Source of the DNA: Clostridium sp. MD294 | Lineage (GTDB): Bacteria; Bacillota; Clostridia; Lachnospirales; Anaerotignaceae | Direction: 5' to 3' | Assembly: GCF_000364165.2 (NCBI RefSeq) | Contig: NZ_CP097810.1 | Location: forward strand, 1,178,001 to 1,242,000 | Length of the DNA: 64,000 bases | Part shown: positions 17,948-27,466 of the stretch, piece after piece | Layout of the letters: each line of letters opens with the position of its first letter | Position numbering within the stretch: the first letter of the stretch is position 1 | The notes under the pieces: model-generated | The model's input: only the letters and a program-made list of their open reading frames with translations | The model's database searches: none | What the model was told of the DNA's origin: nothing | Position numbers and translations under genes: made by a program

Positions 17948-18325
17948 ATGGCAAAATTATCAATTGAAGAAATCATTGCAGCAGTAGAAGAATTGACTGT
18001 ATTGGAACTTAATGACTTAGTAAAAGCAGCAGAAGAAAAATTTGGTGTATCCGCAGCAGCAGGTGTTATGGTAGCAGCAGGCCCAGCAGCAGGTGGTGCA
18101 GCAGCAGATGAAAAAACAGAATTTGATGTAGAATTGACAGAAGTTGGTTCTGAAAAAATTAAAGTAATCAAAGCTGTTAGAGAAGTAACAGGACTTGGAT
18201 TAAAAGAAGCAAAAGAAGTAGTTGATGGTGCTCCTAAAATATTGAAAGAACAAGTTTCTAAAGAAGAAGCTGAAGAAATCAAAACAAAACTTTCTGAAGT
18301 TGGTGCAACAGTAACATTGAAATAA
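17948..18325 (+). CDS. rplL: 50S ribosomal protein L7/L12
   Basis: L12 recruits translational GTPases. I chose ATG 17948 after GGAGGTG, giving 125 residues. It has an N-terminal dimerisation helix ([31 protein letters not shown]), an alanine-rich hinge and a C-terminal domain with [27 protein letters not shown]. The 13 upstream codons in the same frame are not real. A terminator follows, so rpoBC is transcribed separately. Confidence 0.97.
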   Translation: MAKLSIEEIIAAVEELTVLELNDLVKAAEEKFGVSAAAGVMVAAGPAAGGAAADEKTEFDVELTEVGSEKIKVIKAVREVTGLGLKEAKEVVDGAPKILKEQVSKEEAEEIKTKLSEVGATVTLK

Positions 18326-18338
18326 TGTATAAAAAATA

Positions 18339-18370
18339 AAACGGTATGCTGTATGGCATACCGTTTTTTG
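18339..18370 (+). terminator. Terminator of rplJL
   Basis: Perfect ACGGTATGC (18341-18349)/GCATACCGT (18356-18364) followed by T6. Confidence 0.93.
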
Positions 18371-18392
18371 GTATTATAAGGAGGATAATATT

Positions 18393-19214
18393 ATGAAATG
18401 GAAAAATACAATAGCTGTATTGTTGAGTACAGTATTGTTTTGTTTTGGTATTTTAACAGGCTGTGATGATATAAATGATATTAATATAGAAGATATTGCT
18501 ATAGAAGATGTAGAAACACAAGATATAATAGTAGAAGATGAAACAATAGAGTATGCTGATGCAAATAATGAGGAGATAGAAACAGTAGAAGTAGCGAGTG
18601 TAGTAGATGGGGATACTATAAAAGTTTATTTAGAAGGAGAAAGATATACTATTCGAATGATAGGAATAGATACTCCTGAAAGTGTACACCCTGATGAAAC
18701 AAAAAATACAATATATGGACAAAAAGCAAGTGATTACGCAAAACAAACTATTGAAAAAGGACAAATAGTATATTTAAGTAAAGATGTTTCAGATAGAGAT
18801 AAATATGATAGATTATTGCGATATGTTTGGCTGGAAAAACCAGTTGATGTTAATGATGAAAATGAAATTAGAGAAAAAATGTATAATGCAAAAGTAGTAT
18901 TAGATGGTTATGCAAATGTATATGAATATGCACCAAATAATACATTGTATGATTTGTTTTTGTCATTTGAGGCAGAAGCAGAACAAAATAATAGAGGGCT
19001 TTGGGCAGAAAATGGACTAAATACAGAAAATATAGAGAGAGCAGAGGCACAAAAAGAAGCAGAAGAGGATATTTTTATAGGAAATAAAAATAGCAAAAAA
19101 CTGCATAGTTCTTATTGTACTGATTTACCACAAGAAAAAAATAGAATTTATTTTGATAGTAAAGAGGAAGCAATAGAACAAGGCTATGAAGTAGATAGTA
19201 GATGTATAAAATAA
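18393..19214 (+). CDS. Secreted lipoprotein nuclease (SNase/thermonuclease domain)
   Basis: This 273-residue protein starts with a lipoprotein signal (VLLSTVLFCFGILTGC, Cys at about 24) and an acidic linker. The staphylococcal-nuclease domain (about 68-210) keeps the calcium and catalytic residues: VVDGDTIKV, IRMIGIDTPE and DRDKYDRLLRYVW. The C-terminus (GNKNSKKLHSSYCTDLPQEKNRI...SRCIK) resembles the Ada-type metal-binding tail found on some nucleases. It probably degrades extracellular nucleic acid at the cell surface. It begins just after the rplL terminator with its own GGAGG. Confidence 0.88.
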   Translation: MKWKNTIAVLLSTVLFCFGILTGCDDINDINIEDIAIEDVETQDIIVEDETIEYADANNEEIETVEVASVVDGDTIKVYLEGERYTIRMIGIDTPESVHPDETKNTIYGQKASDYAKQTIEKGQIVYLSKDVSDRDKYDRLLRYVWLEKPVDVNDENEIREKMYNAKVVLDGYANVYEYAPNNTLYDLFLSFEAEAEQNNRGLWAENGLNTENIERAEAQKEAEEDIFIGNKNSKKLHSSYCTDLPQEKNRIYFDSKEEAIEQGYEVDSRCIK

Positions 19215-19283
19215 AGGAAGTTTTGTATGGAATTTGAAAAGTTTATTTTTATTTTGGAAAACGATTATAAAAAGGAGATAAAA

Positions 19284-19919
19284 ATGGTTACAATTAGAAA
19301 TGAAAAAGAAACAGATTATGCTAAAGTAGAAGAAATTACAAGAAAAGCATTTTATAATTTGTATGTTCCAGGTTGTGTAGAACATTATTTAGTGCATATT
19401 ATGAGAAACCATAATGACTTTGTACCAGAATTAGATTTTGTATTAGAAAAAGAAAATGAAATTATTGGAAACATCATGTATACAAAATCAAAATTGATAG
19501 ATAAAAGTGGAGAAGAAAAACAAATATTGACATTTGGCCCTGTTTGTATATTGCCAGAGTATCAAAGAATGGGTTACGGAAAAATGCTGATAGAACATTC
19601 TTTTGATAAGGCTATAGAAATGGGATATGATACCATTGTAATATTCGGAAGTCCAAGTAATTATGTTAGCTTAGGATTTCAAAGCTGTAAAAAATATCAT
19701 ATTTGTGATGAAAATGGAAAATATCCAACAGCAATGATGATAAAGGAATTAAAACAAAATGCCTTAGAAGGGAAAAAATGGACATACTATTATAGTGATA
19801 TTATGAATGTTGATGAAAAAGAAGCACAAAAATTTGATGAAAATTTAGAAAAAATGGAAAAAAAATATCAGAAAAGCCAAGAAGAATTTTATATTTATAG
19901 TCATTCTTTTGTAGAATAA
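19284..19919 (+). CDS. GNAT-family N-acetyltransferase
   Basis: I chose ATG 19284 after AAGGAG; an upstream start in frame adds a hydrophobic stretch without a good site. The 211-residue protein has the GNAT fold, with VTIRNEKETDYAKVEEITRKAF, VCILPEYQRMGYGKMLIEHS as the acetyl-CoA loop (Q/RxxGxG/A-like), and YVSLGFQSCKKY. It resembles YhbS-type members. The substrate is unknown. The tail is charged and helical. Confidence 0.85.
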   Translation: MVTIRNEKETDYAKVEEITRKAFYNLYVPGCVEHYLVHIMRNHNDFVPELDFVLEKENEIIGNIMYTKSKLIDKSGEEKQILTFGPVCILPEYQRMGYGKMLIEHSFDKAIEMGYDTIVIFGSPSNYVSLGFQSCKKYHICDENGKYPTAMMIKELKQNALEGKKWTYYYSDIMNVDEKEAQKFDENLEKMEKKYQKSQEEFYIYSHSFVE

Positions 19920-20118
19920 TATTTTATAAAAGTATACAATAATTTTAGTAGTATTTTGTATAGAAAGTATAAAATAATGGTATTTGAAAAAAAAGTCATA
20001 AAAAAAGAAGGAATTTTTTATTTTTTATAGAATATTTAAAATTATAATGAAAATACTATGAAAAAGTCGATGTACACAACGAATATATAAAATAAACCAC
20101 GTTAAGGGGGAGATTGCA

Positions 20119-20535
20119 ATGATACAAATTTTAATAGGTGAAAAAGGCGAAGGAAAAACAAAACGTTTAATAGATATGTCAAATGAAGCAGGAAAATTGT
20201 CTGATGGACATATAGTATTTATTGATGATGATAATAGACATATGTATGATTTACATTACAATATTCGTTTTGTAGATACAACAGGATTTAGAATGGAAGA
20301 TCAAAGGATATTCTTTGGATTTATATGTGGTATATTATCTCAAGATGGAGATATTGAAAAAATTTATATTGATGGATTAAATAATATTGTAAAATATATG
20401 ACAGATGATGATTTGTTTGCTTTTATTAATGAATTAGAAAAAGTATCTGAAAAAGCAAATGTTGATTTTATTATGACAATTAGTCGTGATAAAGAAACAA
20501 TACCAGAAGCATTAAAAAGTTATCTGATTTCTTAA
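20119..20535 (+). CDS. Small P-loop protein, unknown
   Basis: This 138-residue protein has an N-terminal P-loop, ILIGEKGEGKTKRLIDM (residues 4-20), and a Walker B-like IEKIYIDGLNN in the middle, consistent with a compact NTPase. Similar clostridial proteins are loosely labelled PilT-like, but no pilus gene is near. The next gene starts five bases after its stop. Confidence 0.68.
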   Translation: MIQILIGEKGEGKTKRLIDMSNEAGKLSDGHIVFIDDDNRHMYDLHYNIRFVDTTGFRMEDQRIFFGFICGILSQDGDIEKIYIDGLNNIVKYMTDDDLFAFINELEKVSEKANVDFIMTISRDKETIPEALKSYLIS

Positions 20536-20539
20536 AAAT

Positions 20540-21484
20540 ATGGAACAATATATTTATAACCGATATGCTGTTTATTTAAAAGAGCATTATGGACAGAAAA
20601 TTTATAAATTGCCTGTGCATATTCCTGTTTCGTGTCCAAATCGAAAAAATGGCAGATGTGGTTGTACCTATTGCGGTCAAAAGGGCGGCGGATTGGAACA
20701 GAAATCCGACGCTTTTTCTGTTGAAGAACAGTTAAAAGGAAATATGGCATATATTTCAAAGAGGTATAAGGCAGAAAAATTTATAGCTTATTTTCAAAGC
20801 TTTACAAATACCTATTTGATTTTAGAGGAATTTCAAAAATATATGGAACAAGCAGTGCAAAAAAATATAGTAGAAATTGCTGTTTCCACAAGACCAGACT
20901 GCATTAGAGAGGAGTACTTAAAAGTATTAAAACAACTAGCTGAAAAAAATGATATAGAAATCACAGTAGAATTAGGACTACAGACAGCAAATTATCATAG
21001 TCTTGAAAAAATAAATAGGGGACATACATTAGCAGAATATATTGAGGCTTGTATGCTAATAAAACAATATGGATTTCATTTATGCACTCATGTAATATTG
21101 AATTTGCCTTATGATGAAAAAATTGATGTAATAGAAAGTGCAAAACTGGTTTCTGTAATGAAAAATGACTATGTAAAGCTGCATAGTTTGTATATTGAAA
21201 AAGGCACAAAAATGGCAGAAGAATATGCAAAAGGAATGTTTGAAATTTGTAGTATAGAAGAATATAAAGAAAGAGTAAAACTGTTTTTAGAATATATTTC
21301 ACCCAATATATGGATACAAAGATTGTTAGGTAGAGCACCAGAGCAAGATACCTTTTTTGCAAATTGGGGGCAAAGTTGGTGGAAAATAAGAGATGAAATT
21401 GAACAAGAGATGATAGCAGAAAACAGATACCAAAGTAAGAAATTTCATTATTTAGGTGGAAAAGGAGTAAAAGAATTTTTTTAA
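20540..21484 (+). CDS. TIGR01212-family radical SAM protein (YhcC-like)
   Basis: This 314-residue protein has the radical SAM cysteine motif in CPNRKNGRCGCTYCGQKG (about residues 32-49), followed by KFIAYFQSFTNTY, STRPDC and ELGLQTANYHSLEKINRGH, characteristic of the TIGR01212/YhcC family. The reaction is not established. It would bind a 4Fe-4S cluster and SAM. It is coupled to the P-loop gene upstream. Confidence 0.9.
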   Translation: MEQYIYNRYAVYLKEHYGQKIYKLPVHIPVSCPNRKNGRCGCTYCGQKGGGLEQKSDAFSVEEQLKGNMAYISKRYKAEKFIAYFQSFTNTYLILEEFQKYMEQAVQKNIVEIAVSTRPDCIREEYLKVLKQLAEKNDIEITVELGLQTANYHSLEKINRGHTLAEYIEACMLIKQYGFHLCTHVILNLPYDEKIDVIESAKLVSVMKNDYVKLHSLYIEKGTKMAEEYAKGMFEICSIEEYKERVKLFLEYISPNIWIQRLLGRAPEQDTFFANWGQSWWKIRDEIEQEMIAENRYQSKKFHYLGGKGVKEFF

Positions 21485-21500
21485 TGAAAGAAGGTTTTTT

Positions 21501-22136
21501 ATGAATATTATTTTAATTACTCCTAATTATTTATCACCACAACAATTATATTGTAGTTTAAAAGCTATGGCAATATTAGAAATTATACTAATACCACAAC
21601 AAAAGTCTTTTTTACGTGTAGTAAAGAAATATCCATCCAAAAAAGCCTATTTTATTAATAATGGTGCTGGTGATACAGTTGATATTTTATTTGAAGATAT
21701 AGGTGTGTTGATAAAGGGATTTGACCATGAAAGCAAATTAAATCAGTTTGGTGCTGATGAATGGAATGAAAATTTTTTTAGAGATACTTATGCAAATATA
21801 CCACATAGTTTTTTTTATATCTATGAAAATAAAGAAGAATTATATTATATGACATTCTGTATGTGGTATGATAATAAAATGCAATGTTGGAAACAAAATA
21901 TTTTAGAAAGTTTAAAAGAATATGATAATGGAAAAGATTTTTTGCTTTCTTATATTTGTATAAATGCACAACAATGGATAGAATGGGCAAAGTATTATTT
22001 TGATATGGATATAAATTGTGAAGTGGTAGAAAAAGTATATAGAAATGAACAAATAACAATAAATGACATTGTTGCATTCAATCCAAAATGCGATGTAAAA
22101 CAAGTATTACAAGAAATATTTGATTTGGAGTGTTGA
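21501..22136 (+). CDS. Hypothetical protein, 211 aa
   Basis: I do not recognise this family. It is a soluble, aromatic-rich and acidic protein with several Trp/Tyr/Cys residues and no signal peptide. Composition resembles small immunity-type or SUKH-like proteins, but no toxin gene is beside it. It begins 17 bases after the radical SAM gene, probably in the same transcript, and ends before an inverted repeat. Confidence 0.62.
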   Translation: MNIILITPNYLSPQQLYCSLKAMAILEIILIPQQKSFLRVVKKYPSKKAYFINNGAGDTVDILFEDIGVLIKGFDHESKLNQFGADEWNENFFRDTYANIPHSFFYIYENKEELYYMTFCMWYDNKMQCWKQNILESLKEYDNGKDFLLSYICINAQQWIEWAKYYFDMDINCEVVEKVYRNEQITINDIVAFNPKCDVKQVLQEIFDLEC

Positions 22137-22196
22137 GTATTTTTTTAAATACTGGAATTTTAATGTAAAATTTGATAAAATAAAGAAAATGAATAG

Positions 22197-22240
22197 TAAA
22201 AGCCTTTTTATATTTCCCCAAATGTTAAGGCTTTTAGTAA
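22197..22240 (+). terminator. Probable terminator
   Basis: TAAAAGCCTT (22197-22206) pairs with AAGGCTTTTA (22227-22236); only a weak T-rich tract follows. Confidence 0.55.
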
Positions 22241-22294
22241 TTTATTTTAATAGAAAAAAACTGTAAATGAAATATTTTAAAGGAGGCGTTACCA

Positions 22295-23608
22295 ATGGGA
22301 AATCGTTTTGAAGAAATGTATAAACAAAAATTAGCAAGCCCAGAAGAAGTAGCAACATATGTAAAGTCAGGTAATATTTGTGCTTGCCCTACAGCATTAG
22401 GTGAACCATCATCTATTATAAAAGCAGTAGGAGAAAGAGCAAAAAAAGGTGAAATTGAAAATGTATATCATCATGCTATATTGTCAGTAAAACCTGGTTC
22501 TGCTTTTTTAGACCCAGAATTAAGAGGAAGATATGATTATGTTTCTTGGTTTACAAGTGGCCCAGGAAGAAAAGGAATACAGCAAGGATTATATGATTAT
22601 ATACCTAACCACTATAGTACAATGCCACTATATTGGACAGAAGTAATGCCAAGATTAGATGTATTTTATGCTGAAGTTTCTCCTATGGATAAACATGGAT
22701 ATTTTTCTTTTGGAATGTCAGGAGCAGAAATACCAGCTATGCCAGAAAGAGCAAGCATTATACTTTTGGAAGTAAACAAAAAAATGCCAAGAACATTTGG
22801 TAATAATTTAATACACATTTCACAAGTAACAGCAGTATGTGAAAGTGATAGACCACTTTCAGAATTGCAAAATCCACCATTGTCAGAAAATGATAAAAAA
22901 ATAGGTGGTATGATAGCAGAGCTAGTACCAGATGGAGCAACATTACAGTTAGGTATAGGTGGTATACCTAATGCAGTAGGAATATTATTAAAAGATAAAC
23001 AAGATTTAGGTATTCATACAGAAATGTTTACAGATAGTATGGTAGATTTGCTGGAATGTGGTGCTGTTACAAATAAAAAGAAACCACTTAATAAAGGCAA
23101 AACGATTGCAACATTGGCATGGGGAACACAAAAAATGTATGATTATGTAGATGATAATCCTTCATTTGAAATGCACCCAGTAAGCTATACAAATGACCCT
23201 TATATTATAGGACAGCATGATAATTTTATTTCTGTAAATGCTGCAGTAGAAATTGACTTATTTGGACAAGTTTGTGCAGAAAGTATAGGTACAAAACATT
23301 ATAGCGGAAGTGGCGGACAGTTGGATTATGTAAGAGGTGCTAATCTGTCCAGAGGTGGAAAAGGCTTTATTGCAATGCAGTCTACAGCAAAAGATGGTAC
23401 AATTTCAAAAATCAAACCTGTATTAACACCTGGTTCTATTGTAACAACAGGTAAAAATGATGTAGATTATATTGTAACAGAAAATGGCGTAGCAAGATTA
23501 AAAGGATTGACAGCAGGAGAAAGAGCAAAACTTTTAATTTCATTGGCTGCACCACAGTTTAGAGAAGAATTGACATTTGAAGCAAAAAAAATGTATTTGA
23601 TGGTATAA
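22295..23608 (+). CDS. Acetyl-CoA hydrolase/transferase family CoA-transferase
   Basis: This 437-residue enzyme belongs to the family that includes butyryl-CoA:acetate and 4-hydroxybutyrate CoA-transferases. It has GIGGIPNAV near residue 212, the catalytic glutamate in VCAESIGTKHYSGSGGQ (about 326-342), and DYVRGANLSRGGKGF. In butyrate-forming anaerobes such enzymes exchange CoA between acyl-CoA and acetate. Which acyl group is used here cannot be read from sequence alone. It has its own GGAGG site and terminator. Confidence 0.88.
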   Translation: MGNRFEEMYKQKLASPEEVATYVKSGNICACPTALGEPSSIIKAVGERAKKGEIENVYHHAILSVKPGSAFLDPELRGRYDYVSWFTSGPGRKGIQQGLYDYIPNHYSTMPLYWTEVMPRLDVFYAEVSPMDKHGYFSFGMSGAEIPAMPERASIILLEVNKKMPRTFGNNLIHISQVTAVCESDRPLSELQNPPLSENDKKIGGMIAELVPDGATLQLGIGGIPNAVGILLKDKQDLGIHTEMFTDSMVDLLECGAVTNKKKPLNKGKTIATLAWGTQKMYDYVDDNPSFEMHPVSYTNDPYIIGQHDNFISVNAAVEIDLFGQVCAESIGTKHYSGSGGQLDYVRGANLSRGGKGFIAMQSTAKDGTISKIKPVLTPGSIVTTGKNDVDYIVTENGVARLKGLTAGERAKLLISLAAPQFREELTFEAKKMYLMV

Positions 23609-23614
23609 TCAATA

Positions 23615-23656
23615 ATGGGAAATCTTCTTTGTTTATAGAAGATTTCCCATATTATT
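23615..23656 (+). terminator. Terminator of the CoA-transferase gene
   Basis: A perfect 14-bp stem, ATGGGAAATCTTCT (23615-23628)/AGAAGATTTCCCAT (23637-23650), is followed by a weak T tract. Confidence 0.8.
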
Positions 23657-23686
23657 TTAAAAAATAAAAAAAGGAGATGGAGAGTA

Positions 23687-24145
23687 ATGCGTTCAAGTTG
23701 GGACGAATATTTCATGCAGATTGTAGAGGTAGTAAAAACGAGGTCTACTTGTTTAAGAAGACAGGTAGGAGCAGTCATTGTAAAAGATAATAGAATTATT
23801 ACTACAGGATATAATGGAGCTCCTTCTCATTTAAAACATTGTACAGAATTGGGAGGCTGTGAAAGGGAAAAAATGGGTATACCATCAGGACAGCGTCACG
23901 AACTTTGTAGAGCATTGCACGCAGAGCAAAATGCAATTATACAGGCAGCAAAATTAGGAAATACTACAGAAGGTGCAACATTATATGTTAATGTACAACC
24001 TTGTGTCATTTGTGCTAAAATGCTAATTAACGCAGGTATTATAAAAGTGGTTTATAAAGGAGATTATCCTGATGAAATGTCAAAAGCAATGTTGGAAGAG
24101 GCAAATATTGAACTGGTAAAAATGGAAAATATAAATGAAGTATAA
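23687..24145 (+). CDS. dCMP deaminase
   Basis: This 152-residue zinc deaminase converts dCMP to dUMP for thymidylate synthesis. It has [37 protein letters not shown], the zinc motif HAEQNAI and [14 protein letters not shown]. The ComEB-like arrangement and length are typical. A GGAGATGGAG site precedes the ATG. No competence genes are nearby. Confidence 0.94.
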   Translation: MRSSWDEYFMQIVEVVKTRSTCLRRQVGAVIVKDNRIITTGYNGAPSHLKHCTELGGCEREKMGIPSGQRHELCRALHAEQNAIIQAAKLGNTTEGATLYVNVQPCVICAKMLINAGIIKVVYKGDYPDEMSKAMLEEANIELVKMENINEV

Positions 24146-24204
24146 AACTGTTTCATTTTATATTACATAGAATTAGTAAAAAACAAAAAGGAGAAAATAA
24201 CATA

Positions 24205-24987
24205 ATGAAATATTTTGTAATAGATGCTTTTGCAGAAAAAGTATTTCAAGGAAATCCAGCAGGTGTCTGTATATTAGAAAAGCCGTTAAAACAAAGAATA
24301 ATGCAAAATATCGCAAAAGAGAATAATTTGTCAGAAACTGCTTTTGTTTATAAAGAAAAAGAACAATACTTTTTAAAATGGTTTACACCAATATCAGAAA
24401 TTGATTTATGTGGTCACGCAACTATGGCTGCTGCTTATGTTATTATGAATTTCATAGAAAAAATGACTTCTGTTGTAACATTTCATACCAAAAGTGGAAT
24501 ATTGATAGTAGAAAAAAAGGGAAATTTGTTTGAAATGGATTTACCTTGTTATATGCCTGAAAAAATAGATGTTATAGAAAAAGTGACAGATGTAATAGGT
24601 ATAAAACCTGTAGAAACTTATATTTCAAGAGATTTGATAATACTTTTGGAAAATGAAAATCAAGTAAAAAATATAAAACCAGATTTTGATAAAATGGAAA
24701 AATTAAATATAGGTTTAGGCGTTGTAGTAACAGCAAAAGGAAAAGAAGTAGATTTTGTTTCACGCTATTTTACACCAGAATTAGAAAATAAAGAAGATGC
24801 TGTAACTGGTTCTTCTCATAGTAGTTTAATACCTTTTTGGGCGAAAAGACTTCAAAAAAATGATATGGTAGCAAAACAGATTTCTGAAAGAGGAGGAATA
24901 TTGTATTGTAAAAATAAAGGGCAGAGAGTAAAAGTAAGTGGCACTGCTGTGTTGTATATGATGGGAGAAATCAATATTGAATACTAA
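24205..24987 (+). CDS. PhzF-family isomerase
   Basis: This 260-residue protein is of the PhzF/DapF-like fold. It has FVIDAFAEKVFQGNPAGVC at the start, the catalytic glutamate segment NNLSETAFV, LCGHATMAAAYV, and DAVTGSSHSSLIPFWAKRL. The family includes the phenazine isomerase and many proteins of unknown substrate. No phenazine genes are present, so the role is undefined. Confidence 0.9.
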   Translation: MKYFVIDAFAEKVFQGNPAGVCILEKPLKQRIMQNIAKENNLSETAFVYKEKEQYFLKWFTPISEIDLCGHATMAAAYVIMNFIEKMTSVVTFHTKSGILIVEKKGNLFEMDLPCYMPEKIDVIEKVTDVIGIKPVETYISRDLIILLENENQVKNIKPDFDKMEKLNIGLGVVVTAKGKEVDFVSRYFTPELENKEDAVTGSSHSSLIPFWAKRLQKNDMVAKQISERGGILYCKNKGQRVKVSGTAVLYMMGEINIEY

Positions 24988-25630
24988 TATAAAAGAAATT
25001 GAATTAAATGGATTGACAAATTTAGAAATAGTAGCAGGTGGTACACAAGAATGGTATTGGAGTATAGACATTACAGGAGGAGATTTATATGAAGCACAAC
25101 AGTTGTTTCAAAAAGGAGAAATATTATGTAATCATTTGTATTTGATACATTATCCTGATGGTAAAGTATACAATAATGAAGCATTGACAGCAAAAGGGTG
25201 TTATTTTGGAAAACCGATTTATAATAATGGCTTTGTAATAATATTGCAAGTAGATTTTATAAAAAAAATGATATTTCTTTTTCGCTTTGAAGCAGTATAT
25301 AATAAAGCAGTAAAAATAATAGAATTGCCTCTTTGTGCTATAAAAGATTGTTATAATTTATGTTTACATAAAAGTCCTTTAATGTTAACAATACAGTCAA
25401 GTGATAATTATTTTGAAATTGTATGGCCTGAAAAAGTAAAATTTTCTATAGAGAACAGAGAAAGCTTTTGTTTTAGAGAAGAAAATAAATTATATTTTAA
25501 TGTGTGGTATGAACAGCCAGAATATAGAGAGGAAACGGTTGTTAGATTGCTTCCTGAAGGAAATATAGTAGAGAGATTTTCAGGGTATATTTTTGTTATG
25601 CCAAATGGAGAAAAATGGCATTTAAAATAG
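24977..25630 (+). CDS. Hypothetical protein coupled to the PhzF gene
   Basis: This 217-residue soluble protein is not recognised. The start is TTG at 24977, inside the end of the PhzF gene, with GGAG about ten bases upstream, so translation is probably coupled. It is rich in beta-prone aromatic segments (EWYWSIDITGGDLY, YPDGKVYNNEAL, GYIFVMPNGEKWHLK). Function is unknown. A terminator follows. Confidence 0.65.
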   Translation: MNTNIKEIELNGLTNLEIVAGGTQEWYWSIDITGGDLYEAQQLFQKGEILCNHLYLIHYPDGKVYNNEALTAKGCYFGKPIYNNGFVIILQVDFIKKMIFLFRFEAVYNKAVKIIELPLCAIKDCYNLCLHKSPLMLTIQSSDNYFEIVWPEKVKFSIENRESFCFREENKLYFNVWYEQPEYREETVVRLLPEGNIVERFSGYIFVMPNGEKWHLK

Positions 25631-25636
25631 AGTAGT

Positions 25637-25670
25637 AATCTATTGTTGTATATGAGAATAGATTTTTTTA
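25637..25670 (+). terminator. Terminator
   Basis: AATCTATT (25637-25644)/AATAGATT (25657-25664) followed by T-run. Confidence 0.75.
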
Positions 25671-25680
25671 TTTAAAAATG

Positions 25681-25732
25681 GTATATTTCATGGTTATACT
25701 AAAGAAGTCAAATGGTATAAAGTGAAATATAC
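25681..25732. repeat. Inverted repeat in intergenic DNA
   Basis: GTATATTTCA (25681-25690) and TGAAATATAC (25723-25732) are perfect 10-base inverted arms around a 32-base loop, between convergent genes. No function is evident. Confidence 0.5.
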
Positions 25733-25827
25733 TATTTTTGAAATTGCTAAATGAAAAGAAATACAAAGTAATATTATATTATTGTTTATATTGTATTTGT
25801 AGTATGTTAAACAAAAAACAGCAGTAT

Positions 25828-26286
25828 TTAAAATAATAAATATTCAATAATGATATTATTTAGCCTATATGTTTTTTGAGAAAGTTTAGACGTTTTTGCT
25901 TTAATGATATAATCTTTTATATTGTCGTAACCTGAAGGAGTTTTTGCTTTTATAATTTCTTGTTTATTTAAAAATATGCAGTCTTTTAATTGTAAAATAA
26001 TCTCTATTATTATTTTAGGAAGTTGTTCTATATCAATATTACCTTCAAATACAATTTCTCCATATGTATCAGAAGATACTAAATTATTTCTGTAATAGTC
26101 AAATATAAAACATTCATTGCACCAATATAAATAAACACAATTATTTCCATAAAGAGTAAAATAAAATTCTTGTTGTTCACCGTCTAATATAATACTAGTA
26201 GTATTATCGGTGTTATGTATGATACGAAATTGACTTTGAAATATAGTATATAATGCTTTTTGGTATATAGCTTCTATTTTATTCAT
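25828..26286 (-). CDS. Hypothetical protein, 152 aa
   Basis: This small soluble protein is not recognised. It is rich in Ile, Tyr and Cys (YGNNCVYLYWCNECFIFDYYRNN) with no signal peptide. Its ATG overlaps the stop of the acetyltransferase gene upstream (26283-26286), so the two are coupled. Function is unknown. Confidence 0.62.
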   Translation of the reverse strand: MNKIEAIYQKALYTIFQSQFRIIHNTDNTTSIILDGEQQEFYFTLYGNNCVYLYWCNECFIFDYYRNNLVSSDTYGEIVFEGNIDIEQLPKIIIEIILQLKDCIFLNKQEIIKAKTPSGYDNIKDYIIKAKTSKLSQKTYRLNNIIIEYLLF

Positions 26287-26879
26287 AATGTATTGTTTCC
26301 TTTACTGTAAAGCATAAATTTGACATCATCAAAATTTTTTAAAGGGAAAGGTTCTATACTGTGAGAACCGATGTATTTTTCAAGATGTATAATGTCATAC
26401 CATTTATGAAATTTATAGCCACATTGATTTAATTTTCCGACTACTTCATAACCCATATGTTTGTGAAATTGTAAACTGTTTTTATTAAGGTGTTCGTCTT
26501 GTTGCTCAGTATAAGCAACACAAGCAATAATATTTATAATGTTTTGAGCTTTTAGTAACCTTTCTAATGTTTCATAAAGTTTTTTTCCTATACCCATTTT
26601 TCTAAAATTTTGTGCTATGTAAATAGATACTTCTGCTGTCCAAGTGTATGCAGTTCTTTTGCCAAAAGCACCTGCATAGGCATAACCTACTATTTTATTA
26701 TCTGATACTGCTACAATATAAGGATATTTTTGCAATGTTTGAGTAATTCTGTCTGTAAACTCTTGTAAAGAAGGTACTTCGTACTCAAATGTGATAGCAG
26801 TGTTTTGTATATAAGGGGCATAAATGTCAAGTAATGCTTTTGCGTCTTGTGATGTTGCAGTACGAATTGTAATTTCCAT
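26283..26879 (-). CDS. GNAT acetyltransferase, phosphinothricin acetyltransferase-like
   Basis: This 198-residue protein has the Pat/YwnH-type pattern: IRTATSQDAKALLDIYAPYIQNTAITFEYE, GYAYAGAFGKRTAYTWTAEVSIYI, the acetyl-CoA loop QNFRKMGIGKKLYETL, and FHKHMGYEVVGKLNQCGYKFHKWYD. Such enzymes acetylate phosphinothricin or methionine analogues; the natural substrate here is unknown. A short extra C-terminal tail (about 25 residues) follows the domain. Confidence 0.86.
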   Translation of the reverse strand: MEITIRTATSQDAKALLDIYAPYIQNTAITFEYEVPSLQEFTDRITQTLQKYPYIVAVSDNKIVGYAYAGAFGKRTAYTWTAEVSIYIAQNFRKMGIGKKLYETLERLLKAQNIINIIACVAYTEQQDEHLNKNSLQFHKHMGYEVVGKLNQCGYKFHKWYDIIHLEKYIGSHSIEPFPLKNFDDVKFMLYSKGNNTL

Positions 26880-27033
26880 AAAATATCATTCCTCTGTATT
26901 TTGATAGTAGAAATATAGCATAAAATGAAAAGTAAATCAATTATAAATAGTAGTATATTGTTGACTATAATAAAAAAATGTTGTAAAATGTAGATATAAT
27001 ATTATGAAAATAGTCAATAAATAGGGGAATGAT

Positions 27034-27426
27034 ATGATGAAAAAGTATGTTTTATCAGATACTTTTTGTTTATATACAGCAATTATTTGTCAATGCTATA
27101 TTATGTGGTATGAAAAATTTTTGTATTATAAATACTATTTTGTAGATTTATTTATGATAATTTATCAATTTATAGCATTTCCTTTATTTTGGTTTTGTGT
27201 TGTGAAACCATTAGGAAGTATGTTTCAAAAAAAAGTTTGTATAAAAAGGAGTGAAATGCTAAAAAAGTTAAATATGATATTGTTATTGGTGTATATATTA
27301 TTTTATATAGCAGTAACAAGTAATTTCATTCATTATTCATCATTGTTAAAATTTTTTGTACATATACTTTTTGGAACAGTAGGTTTTATAAATGGATTGT
27401 ATTATCGATGTAGTAATAAAAAATAA
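27034..27426 (+). CDS. Small integral membrane protein, unknown
   Basis: This 130-residue protein has four predicted hydrophobic helices spread along its length and short polar loops. ATG 27034 or 27037 may start it; a GGGGAATG site is close. No family is recognised. It ends at a strong terminator shared with the convergent gene. Confidence 0.6.
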   Translation: MMKKYVLSDTFCLYTAIICQCYIMWYEKFLYYKYYFVDLFMIIYQFIAFPLFWFCVVKPLGSMFQKKVCIKRSEMLKKLNMILLLVYILFYIAVTSNFIHYSSLLKFFVHILFGTVGFINGLYYRCSNKK

Positions 27427-27466
27427 GCAGTTACTTTAAAAGAGAAGTAACTGCTTTTATTATTAA
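27426..27466. terminator. Terminator between convergent genes
   Basis: GCAGTTACTT/AAGTAACTGC with loop TAAAAGAG and a following T-rich tract at about 27428-27462. Confidence 0.85.

Noticed and set aside
22137-22294. Riboswitch before the CoA-transferase gene
   Set aside because: Only one simple hairpin is present, fitting a terminator of the previous gene.
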